From assembly GCA_016706055.1 (NCBI GenBank), contig JADJKL010000005.1, positions 1-21,956 of the forward strand: a DNA stretch of 21,956 bases, given 5' to 3'. Positions 15,443 through 21,956 of this stretch are shown in pieces. Position 1 is the stretch's first letter. Each line of letters begins with the position of its first letter. Both the position numbers and the translations under genes were made by a program. The notes below the pieces were generated by a model. That model made no database searches and was not told the origin of the DNA. It worked only from the letters and a program-made list of their open reading frames with translations. The stretch is from Chitinophagaceae bacterium. Its GTDB lineage: Bacteria; Bacteroidota; Bacteroidia; Chitinophagales; Chitinophagaceae.

Positions 15443-15735
15443 GCTGAATAAAATATTTTAGTAGTGCTTCAACCAAAACAGTTGTATATTCCATCGAAAC
15501 CCTTTACAGGCATGCATTTGAAAAGGGAATAGTGAAACCCTTCTATAAACAAGGCTTTAAGTAACATAATCAACTTGTTTGCGATAGCAAAAAAACAGTA
15601 ATTTCTCTTAAAACCTTGTCCGGTGCGGGTTTCGATAAGATTATTATTTTCTGATTTTTAACGAATAATATTTTATTGGAAAGAAAAACCTTCTAAATTT
15701 GTCGCCTGTCGTCAAACAACAAAATTTTACAAAAC
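15443..15735 (+). other. Intergenic region before the HU gene
   Basis: No gene is convincing here. A short open stretch (about 15470-15560) gives a peptide with YSIETLYRHAFEKGIVKPFY that I cannot assign; it could be a remnant of something. The right part is AT-rich and contains the HU promoter element at 15694-15701. Confidence 0.4.
15694..15701 (+). promoter_or_regulatory. Bacteroidetes -7 element TAAATTTG for the HU gene
   Basis: TAAATTTG fits TAnnTTTG exactly and lies 34 bases before the HU start, giving a leader of roughly 28 bases. The nearest upstream TTG (15676-15678) is only 15 bases away, shorter than the usual 19-21, so the -33 box is uncertain. The leader shows no Shine-Dalgarno sequence. 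Confidence 0.5.
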
Positions 15736-16003
15736 ATGAACAAAGCAGAATTAATCGCTAAGCTTGCAGATGATGCAGGCATTACCAAAACTCAAGCTAA
15801 TGCATCTCTTGATTCTTTTATTGAAGCAGTTACTAAAACACTGAAAGGTGGTGGTAAAGTAACGTTGGTTGGCTTTGGTACTTTCTCCGTATCAAAAGAG
15901 CTGCCCGTAACGGTCGTAACCCACAAACTGGTGAAGTAATAAAATAAAAGCCAGAAGAGTTGCAAAATTTAAAGCAGGTAAAGAACTTGCCAGTAAACTT
16001 TAA
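15736..16003 (+). CDS. HU/IHF-type DNA-binding protein, frameshifted
   Basis: A nucleoid-associated protein of about 90 residues that bends DNA as a dimer. The N-terminal part is MNKAELIAKLADDAGITKTQ, then SLDSFIEAVTKTLKGGGKVT and LVGFGTFSV. After restoring one A in an A run near 15897, the DNA-binding arm reads KRAARNGRNPQTGEVI. After a second A deletion near 15945 it continues KIKARRVAKFKAGKELASKL with the stop at 16001-16003. Without these corrections the raw frame ends early with a false tail. The RNPQTGE beta-arm with its intercalating proline is the family signature. A strong terminator follows 24 bases after the stop. Confidence 0.93.
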
Positions 16004-16026
16004 TTCCGCACTAAACTTATTAAAAG

Positions 16027-16060
16027 CTCCATTCCGTCTGTAGCGGAAGGAGTTTTTTTT
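16027..16060 (+). terminator. Intrinsic terminator after the HU gene
   Basis: CTCC-A-TTCCG (16027-16036) pairs with CGGAAGGAG (16044-16052) with one bulged A and a 7-base loop TCTGTAG, followed by a run of eight T. This is a textbook intrinsic terminator. Confidence 0.88.
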
Positions 16061-16102
16061 GAAATCAGATTTTATAAATAACAATAATTAAAAATTCATT
16101 TT

Positions 16103-16266
16103 ATGGGAAGAGGTGATAAGAAAACAGCGAAAGGAAAACGTTTTAAAGGATCATTTGGTAAAAGCAGACCAGTAACAAAGACTCCTGCTCAAAAAGCTGC
16201 AGCAGAAAAAAAGACTACAGAGAAAAAGAAGCTGCTAAAAAGGCGAATAAATTATTCCAGTTGTAG
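16103..16266 (+). CDS. 30S ribosomal protein THX
   Basis: The N-terminus MGRGDKKTAKGKRFKGSFGK followed by SRP is the THX signature: a very short, highly basic protein that sits in the head of the 30S subunit. After SRP comes a Lys/Ala-rich tail (TPAQKAAAEKKTTEKK). The raw frame runs on to 16360, but dropping one base near 16226 gives EAAKKANKLFQL and a stop at 16264-16266, about 54 codons in total. I prefer this end because it keeps the tail composition uniform and avoids overlap with pdxH on the other strand. The leader is AT-rich (16061-16102) without a Shine-Dalgarno sequence. Confidence 0.82.
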
Positions 16267-16298
16267 AAGTTGTCTGGATGATCCTTTCAACTTGCTAG

Positions 16299-16942
16299 CT
16301 ATATTTTGTTTGGAGCTAACCGCTCAATCTTCAACTACCATTTCTTCCAGTGTGTATTGAATTCTACTCATGCAGGCGGCTTGGTCTTCCTTGCCAAAAT
16401 TCAATTATAACTGGTTTTAATAGTAACCACCCCAATGTTCTGGTTTTTTCAATCTTTTCGTATTTTGCTTTCTTTTTACTTGTTTGTAATGTTCATCCAG
16501 CCACTCCCTGCTTTCAATTACCTGGCTTTGTGGCGAGGCAATGGCTCAATTTGACTTCCTTCTGGTCTTGAAAAAATAGGCTTCCTTTCTTCTTGAGAAA
16601 CCTTTTCAATTAGCCCAGTTATTCTTACTTGTCTTTCTAATTCCTTCCAGAAAAAAACTGCACAGGCTTTTGGGTTTCAACCAATTGTTGTCCTTTGTAG
16701 CTATTGTAGTTGGTAAGAAAATAAGCCGTTCTTCTCCACACCTTTTAATAGAACAATTCTTGCCGAGGGAATTCCGTCTGATGAGGCAGTATTGACATCA
16801 TTGCATTTACTTCATCATTGGCTCTAGTAACAGCCTGCTTCCACCATTTTGAAACTGTTTAAGAGGCTCCATGTCTATTTTCTTTTCTACTCAGTTTCTT
16901 TTTAGAATAGCTTTTTCTTATATCAGCAATATTTTTTGACAT
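16299..16942 (-). CDS. pdxH: Pyridoxamine 5'-phosphate oxidase, heavily frameshifted
   Basis: PdxH oxidises pyridoxine or pyridoxamine 5'-phosphate to pyridoxal 5'-phosphate with FMN. No long frame is open, but frame-hopping on the minus strand gives the whole protein in order. It starts MSKNIADIRKSYSKKKLS and continues PLKQFQKWWKQAVTRANDE, SDGIPSARIVLLKGVEKNG and LFFLTNYNSYKGQQLVETQK. FFFWKELERQVRITGLIEKV and SQVIESREWLDEHYKQVKRK follow. The C-terminal EKPEHWGGYLLKP, EFWQGRPSRLHDRIQYTLEE and KIERLAP are diagnostic. The stop follows a short NKI tail at 16301-16299. About 214 codons fit the family length exactly. There are ten or so indels in 640 bases, so this is sequence error rather than a plausible pseudogene. 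It converges with THX. Confidence 0.88.
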
Positions 16943-17067
16943 AGTAGCAAATTGGAGGACCAAAGTTGCAATGGCTCTTTAGTAGTAATGCGTAAAAAAA
17001 CAGATGGCCCTTCTCAAATATTGCGAGTATGATTGATTGAGGTTGTGTTGCTTCTTACGGCTGGAAA

Positions 17068-18155
17068 TCATCTCTTCTTAGTTACTACATTCAGCATGGC
17101 CCAGTTCGTGGATTCTCTTTATCTGCCTTCTAACTTCTATATTGGCATCAGCAATAGCTTGCATATCAATATTCAATTCTTGGAGATATGCCACCTTTTC
17201 TGTACTTGCCGCTGAAAGTTAGCTTCTTTCAATTTGTTTTCTGGCTTTCTGTCAATGTATCTCTCTCAATTGATTCTTCTCATTCAAGAGCTGCCAAACA
17301 CTTTTGTTTCTCATCTTTTAAATCAGTGGAAACTTTACTATACCCTTCTTTTAGATCCTCCTTATTCAATATTTACCTTCATAGCATTTACTACGCATCT
17401 CCAACTTCAGCATTTTTCCTGTAGTTATTAATTTCTGTATAAGCATTATCCCAGCAATCAATTCATTCCAGTAGTCAGATGTTCTTTGGCTAACATTATT
17501 CAGTTCTTGCACCTCTTTTTGCGATAGTCTAGAATTTGAATTCGTCTACTTGTTCAGACAACACTTCATTTTCTCTTTAAAATATCTTGCCGCTTTTCTT
17601 CTGTTTCTTTTACGATGTCTATTGCTCCAGCAGTTGATTTATTTTAGTGTTATGCTCAATAAACAACCACTCTTGTGCAAGCCGCACACTAGTTCTATAT
17701 AATCTGGTTTGCTCTGTATTTGTAGTTTTATGGTTTTTTTCAGTAATTCAAAACTTCTTCTTTCAATTGCTTATTCTGCTTTCTTAATTGATCAATCTCA
17801 ATACTCTCGGTTGCATTTTGAAGTTGTAGGGAGTTTAGTTTACGAAGTTCTGGTTCTGCTTTTAGGCTTATTTGCTTTTATGCGCATTTCATCTGCCTCA
17901 ATCTATGTTGAGTTCGCTATTCTCTTCAACATTCATGGAATTTCTTTTTGAGGCCTTCTTTAGCTCTCTTTGTTTGTTTAATATCATTAAAGTAGCGGCG
18001 TTTCCAGTCATCTAGTTCACGGTTTGAGTTTTCCTCCTGGAGCTCACTTCAACTTCATCCTTTACTACAGTGAACGACGGCTGTAAAAAAAGTGAATGGT
18101 AATGCCTAGAACGATAGCACCGAGCATCTACAAGTACGCTAAATTTCAAATCAAT
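17068..18155 (-). CDS. Membrane-anchored coiled-coil protein of unknown function, heavily frameshifted
   Basis: The minus strand, read across many indels, gives about 360 residues with one N-terminal membrane segment. The N-terminus reads DLKFSVLV, then MLGAIVLGITIHFFYSRRS. Long charged heptad-type helices follow: SELQEENSNRELDDWKRRYF then NDIKQTKRAKEGLKKKFHE, ATESIEIDQLRKQNKQLKEE, FIEHNTKINQLLEQIDIVKE and DLKEGYSKVSTDLKDEKQK. IADANIEVRRQIKRIHELG is near the C-terminus. The stop is uncertain; I place it at 17068 after LNVVTKKR. The composition (Glu, Lys, Gln, Leu, Asn) and lack of Gly/Pro indicate a coiled coil. I do not recognise the family. It lies upstream of pdxH on the same strand and downstream of pyrH. 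Plus-strand open frames here are antisense shadows. Confidence 0.6.
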
Positions 18156-18202
18156 GAAGGAAGTAAGAAAAGTTGACCATCCATAAACAGTAACAAAGGT
18201 TT

Positions 18203-18243
18203 GAAACTATAAAAAAATCAGCAAACTGCCGTTTATAGTTTTC
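18203..18243. repeat. AT-rich inverted repeat between pyrH and the coiled-coil gene
   Basis: GAAACTATAAA (18203-18213) and TTTATAGTTTTC (18232-18243) are inverted repeats with one extra T and an 18-base loop. It lies about 65 bases after the pyrH stop on the minus strand. It could be a weak terminator, but the stem is AT-rich and the sequence quality here is poor. Confidence 0.35.
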
Positions 18244-18307
18244 GCAAATCAGATTGGATATCTACTGCAAGATAGTATTTGCCGGAAATTTGAAATAGGA
18301 AAATCCC

Positions 18308-19024
18308 CTAGTATTTGCACCCTTTTACCAGTGTTCCAACCTTTCGCCGGTTACAACTCTGCGAAGATTATCTTCCTGTATTATGTTGAAAACAATAATG
18401 GAAGATTGTTTTCCATGCAAAGGGTAAAAGCAGTCATATCCATTACCCGAGGGTTTTGGGAAATGCAGTCTTGAAAAGAGAACATTGTATTTAGTAGCTG
18501 TTGAGGTCTTTTCAGGTCTGCATTATAGATGCAGTCGACTCTACGTTCCTTTAAAATCACATCTAGCATTTATCTCGATAGCCCGGAGAGATCTGGCTGT
18601 ATCTGCTAGTAAAATATGGATTTCCTAGCCTGCTCCGAATATCACCTCCTTCCTTTTTCTCATGGCGTAAGCTCCTTTGCGGTGGATATAAGGCTCAGCA
18701 ATCTGCTCCCATTTAATGGCACTTTGCAGTCGGGGTACACCAGCTTTTTCCAATCCTGCCTGTAAGGCCATTCCATTAATAACTCAAGCTGGCAATTCCC
18801 ATACTTTCAATCACCATGAGCTCTTTCCCAATTCCTGGCTAGCTTATTCATTCCTCTGCAAATATGGCTCCACCAATCGTTGGCTAACTGAACGCCTAAT
18901 TCAGTAATTGATTTAATATCCTGGGCATATTGGTTAATTGAGTTTGGTATCAAATCCAAAAACTTTTACTCACCCATTAATGCTTCATGGAAAGTTTAAG
19001 AAGAACTCGTTTGTACTTTGGTAA
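18308..19024 (-). CDS. pyrH: UMP kinase, heavily frameshifted
   Basis: Bacterial UMP kinase phosphorylates UMP to UDP and belongs to the amino-acid kinase fold. The minus strand recovers, in order, PKYKRVLLKLS, then EALMGE, INQYAQDIKSITELGVQLA and INGMALQAGLEKAGVP. LQSAIKWEQIAEPYI, VIFGAG and GNPYFT follow, and the segment after it contains LRAIEINA and DVILK. The best-preserved frame contains VDCIYNADLK, SFQDCISQN and VMDMTAFTLCMENNLPL. It ends with QEDNLRRVVTGER, then GTLVKGCKY and the stop at 18310-18308. About 239 codons match the family. The start codon itself is not legible; the first readable residues are at about 19024. There are many single-base errors, yet all landmarks are present in the right order. 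Confidence 0.87.
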
Positions 19025-19103
19025 CAGCTGCTGTTTTTTCGGGGCGAAGATAGGGGAATTAAATTTTTGTGAGCTTCGGGTTCAATTGGGCACGTCTGTT
19101 GTG

Positions 19104-19928
19104 TCACTCACTTGCCGTCCTGTTTTCGCGCATCTTTTTAGCCATTATGGGAGTAAACCATCGGTACTTTTCCTTCTAGTCCTTTTTTATGCTACTTTCC
19201 CTTTCTCAAACTCAACAAAGTATTAAAAACATGGGTAAGGCGAATACATAAATTCATTAAAATGGCAGATTGAAAATATGGCCAGATTAATCAAAAGCTT
19301 GGTATTTCACTTATGCTGTGATTCCAGCCACGACCGCTCTTGCTTTAATGTCTGCATTCCTGTCGGTGTAAGTACCTTAATTTTCAGTTACAATTATTCT
19401 TGATTATCTTAAGAATATTTGATAAGAGTAAATTCATCATCAAACATCCAAAGTACAGGATGGAAATCTGTAATATAAATGTGCCGCCTTCTTTTAAAAA
19501 ATGAGAGACGATTGCCGCCCATTTATCCAGATCTGGTAACCAGCCAATTGTTCCGTAGAAGTAAATGCGATATCAAATTTTTTGTCAAGATTTCTCTCAG
19601 ATCATACATTGCAACAAATGAATTCAACATTCAATCCTAATTCATCATTTAGTTTATTTGCCCTTCGCTAATTGTTCGCCGAGAGAGATCAACGCCGGTT
19701 ACTTCAGCACCCATTCTGGACCAACTCAACCATCCATTCCGAAATGGCACTGCAAATGCAGAATCGTTTTTCCATCCACATCGCCCAGCTCATTTAGCTC
19801 AATTGAGGTCAAAGCATTTCCTTACCTTCCCAAAATTCCTGCAAGGTTATAAGTCGAATCTTTTGAATCCTGGTTCGTTGATTCCAAAGTTCCTTGTTTG
19901 CTTTAAAGTATCTTGGAAAGTTGCTCAT
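19104..19928 (-). CDS. Class I SAM-dependent methyltransferase, heavily frameshifted
   Basis: Frame-hopping on the minus strand gives about 275 residues. It starts MSNFPRYFKANKELWNQRT at ATG 19928, then ELGDVDGKTILHLQCHFGMD, the SAM-binding motif I. VTGVDLS follows, then NDELGLNVEFICCNVYDL, DKKFDIVFTSYGTIGWLPDL and KEGGTFYITDFHPVLWMFDD. TYTDRNADIKA, WNHSLSEII and LINSG follow, then NEFMYSPYPCF. It ends VPMVYSLMAKKMRENRTASE before the stop at 19106-19104. This is the pattern of a common Bacteroidetes methyltransferase family whose substrate is unknown. A strong promoter lies just upstream. The pyrH start lies about 80 bases downstream of its stop on the same strand, so the two may share a transcript. 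Confidence 0.82.
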
Positions 19929-19931
19929 TAT

Positions 19932-19964
19932 CAAACATAAATTTAAATAAGAGAAATTGTCAAA
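19932..19964 (-). promoter_or_regulatory. Promoter of the methyltransferase gene (TTTG-N21-TATGTTTG)
   Basis: On the minus strand TTTG (19964-19961) is followed after 21 bases by TATGTTTG (19939-19932), matching both boxes of the Bacteroidetes housekeeping promoter. The -7 box ends 3 bases before the ATG at 19928, so the transcript would have almost no leader. Confidence 0.6.
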
Positions 19965-20063
19965 AAAGGAATCTCTTAAGTGTTGTATAGAAAGAGGAAG
20001 ACTCTCATATTTTGAAACAACCCTTTATTCTTTCTCAAAAATAATGCCAACTTCTTTACGATA

Positions 20064-21956
20064 ATGTTTCTAAAAGAGGTGTTTACTGCTCATTATTAGG
20101 CTATTGTCAGTTTGTACAAGCTCAGCCCATCGAAAAAATATTGTCCTCGCTTACATCTGTAAATCAGAAAATGGATACTTCATGATTTTGAAGAAAGTAT
20201 CACATGAAAAGCGATGCGGATAGTCCAAGTATTATAAAGAAGGCTTGAAATTAGCTAAGCAAACGAAAAATAATAGTGATAGAATTGTACGATTATACTC
20301 TTGCACAGCCTAAGTAGAGTAGGGCAGATGGCCAGCGAGATCCTCAAGGAGCTCTCTCTGCAACTAATGAAGCCAATTATTTATTGATGGTAATACACAT
20401 CTAAAGGTATTGCAAACCACATAGCCCTCTTACCGCCACTTATTTTCGTTTATTGCTGAAGTACGATTCTGCCTGTTTTATTATCATGAAGCAAAAAAAT
20501 TGGCAATTCCTATCTGGCCTTATGGAAGATGGTTTATATATGATGGAATAGCTGGAATTGTTTCCTGGCGAAGTGAAGATTATGAAAAAGCAGAAGAATA
20601 CACTCAAAGCATATAATCTTACAGGAAAGCTGGCGGTCGTTAGAATGGATCATGGTCTAATAATAAAACCTGATTGGGAAATCTTCATTCAAAGTTGAAT
20701 AATGCAGAAAAATTTGTTCAAATATTAACAGAGTTTCAACAGTTTACAAAAACAACAAAGGGTTTTCAACAAGATGCTACACACATAGCCTACTTTTTTT
20801 TTTTTATTAATTGGGGAAATAAGACATTGAAGGAAAAAGTAATACTGTTGGAAAGTGCAAAAAACTGTGCATTAAAAAACGGCTATATTCTGCCGCAGCT
20901 TTGGCAAACTATCAGATTGCATCTATTCATGAGGAAAACGATCAGCCGGAAGAAGGACGAAATACTTATACGAAAATAGAAATTTCTTTCTATAGAACAA
21001 AGTGCAGTGTCTAAGGCTCTCAACTTAATATACAATATGAACTTGAGGTAAAAACCGGAAGACAGCGGATGCCTTACTGCGAATCAATTCTCGGCCTTAT
21101 TGCTAAGCATAAGATCATTCCAATAAAGAACTTGCTTTTGAACTTGAAAAATACTTAGAAACTGCAAAAGGAAAGAAGGAAATTGAGTTATTGGATTCAT
21201 GGAACCAACTTTCTGCAGTCAGATTACTTAATAGGTAGATGTTTAGCAAACACTTGAACAGAAAATTTGCAAAATGGATGCTACCGCATCACACAACAGA
21301 ATGAAGCTAATATTATTGACAGAAGGGAAAAGATTTACAATTCAGAGAGCTGGAAAAAGAAAGCAACTTAGTGTTTCATTAGTTAATGAATACGTTAAAG
21401 AAAACTTTGGTGATGATAAAAACAAGGAAGAAAACTTTTGTTATCTGGCAGGGTTATTAATTATAGTCTTATTATTTTATATCAGTATAGAAGGCAATTG
21501 TCTAAAAATAAAGATCATCAATAAGCAACAGGATGGTTTAGTAATACTAAATCAGAAATGCATCACAGGTAAAAGAATAATCTGCAAATTATTTAGATTG
21601 CACTTGATCTACAATCAGCAACTACTGATGATGAAAAGACGGCAGAAAATTCAGGAAAGGAGAGTCAAGAGGTGCAAAGCATGGCTTTTGTGCACCAAAA
21701 TCTTTACCAAGAAGATCCAGTACTATTGACATTCAGCAATACATTCGGAAATGCTTACTGGATAATCTACAAATACAATCTATAATACAATGGAGAAAAT
21801 AAAGAATAGCACTTTAGATATATACTGAAGTATGAAGCAATCAGATTCCATTCTAATGCAAATTATTCCTATTGGTCTAATTATAAACGAGCTCATAAGT
21901 AATTCTTTAAAGTATGCATTTCAAGAATAAATGAATGGTGAGATAAATGTATGTGC
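20064..21956 (+). CDS. TPR-type sensor histidine kinase (HisKA_2 family), cut by the right edge, heavily frameshifted
   Basis: A periplasmic sensor followed by a membrane helix and a kinase core. The start near 20064 (MFLKEVFT) leads to a signal peptide ending LLGYCQFVQAQP. Helical repeat segments follow (YYKEGLKLAKQTKNNSDRI; KLNNAEKFVQILTEFQQF; KEKVILLESAKNCALKNGYI then ALANYQIASIHEEND), consistent with TPRs. A transmembrane helix lies near 21445-21480 (YLAGLLIIVLLFYISIEG). The kinase core reads EMHHR, VKNNLQII, LDLQSATTDDEKTAE, then RVQSMAFVHQNLYQEDPV. IPIGLIINELISNSLKYAFQ, the ATP-binding N box, lies near 21865-21925. The EMHHRVKNNLQ phospho-acceptor motif marks the HisKA_2 class. The catalytic G boxes lie beyond the window. 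A 12-T run (20794-20805) lies inside the coding region. The gene is divergent from the methyltransferase, 135 bases away. Its input signal and response regulator are not visible. Confidence 0.8.

Noticed and set aside
16343..17951. Plus-strand open frames of 60-85 residues
   Set aside because: They are antisense to pdxH and the coiled-coil gene, have skewed composition (Phe/Ser/Leu-rich) and no recognisable motif.
18716..19852. Plus-strand open frames of 63-79 residues
   Set aside because: They are antisense shadows of pyrH and the methyltransferase, whose conserved blocks are clear on the minus strand.
20794..20805. Terminator at a 12-T run
   Set aside because: No stem precedes it, and it lies within the sensor-kinase coding region; probably a homopolymer overcall or plain coding DNA.
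1..21956. CRISPR array, transposase, tRNA or rRNA genes
   Set aside because: I looked for regular direct repeats, transposase motifs and RNA gene signatures by eye and saw none.

Overview
The window looks like a chromosomal segment of a Bacteroidetes bacterium, most likely near Chitinophagaceae. The reasons are low GC, AT-rich leaders with little Shine-Dalgarno signal, promoters of the TTTG / TAnnTTTG type, a methionine synthase split into two genes, a ribosomal protein THX, and families typical of that phylum (DUF4286, a Big_5-type lipoprotein, a YD-repeat secreted protein, a TPR/HisKA_2 sensor kinase). I found no tRNA, rRNA, CRISPR array or transposase.

The sequence carries many single-base indels, several of them clearly homopolymer miscounts. 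They are moderate from 1 to 5.8 kb, sparse from 5.8 to 16 kb, and very dense from about 16.2 kb to the right end. Many genes therefore look broken although their families can be read by hopping frames. I annotate whole genes across these shifts and treat most shifts as sequencing or assembly errors.

Left part (1-5.8 kb): an SRPBCC protein (minus, cut by the left edge); a UvrD-type helicase fused to a PD-(D/E)XK nuclease with a probable Fe-S cluster; an Ig-like lipoprotein; recR. Middle (5.8-10.25 kb): metH in two parts, a homocysteine methyltransferase module and then the folate/B12/activation module. The second gene carries an in-frame insertion of about 165 residues containing a complete DUF559 (PD-(D/E)XK) nuclease domain, bordered by GC-rich hairpins. 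This is the most unusual feature of the window. The metH leader also holds a long imperfect stem with two competing pairing partners.

10.3-14.55 kb (minus): a compact run reading LOG-family protein, SemiSWEET, HAD phosphatase, RDD membrane protein, then a YD-repeat secreted protein coupled to a small hypothetical. 14.55-16.3 kb (plus): a 5'-truncated exonuclease III, DUF4286, HU-type DNA-binding protein with terminator, and ribosomal protein THX.

Right part (16.3-21.96 kb): error-saturated, but the minus strand holds pdxH, a membrane-anchored coiled-coil protein, pyrH and a class I methyltransferase. On the plus strand a TPR-type sensor histidine kinase runs off the right edge.
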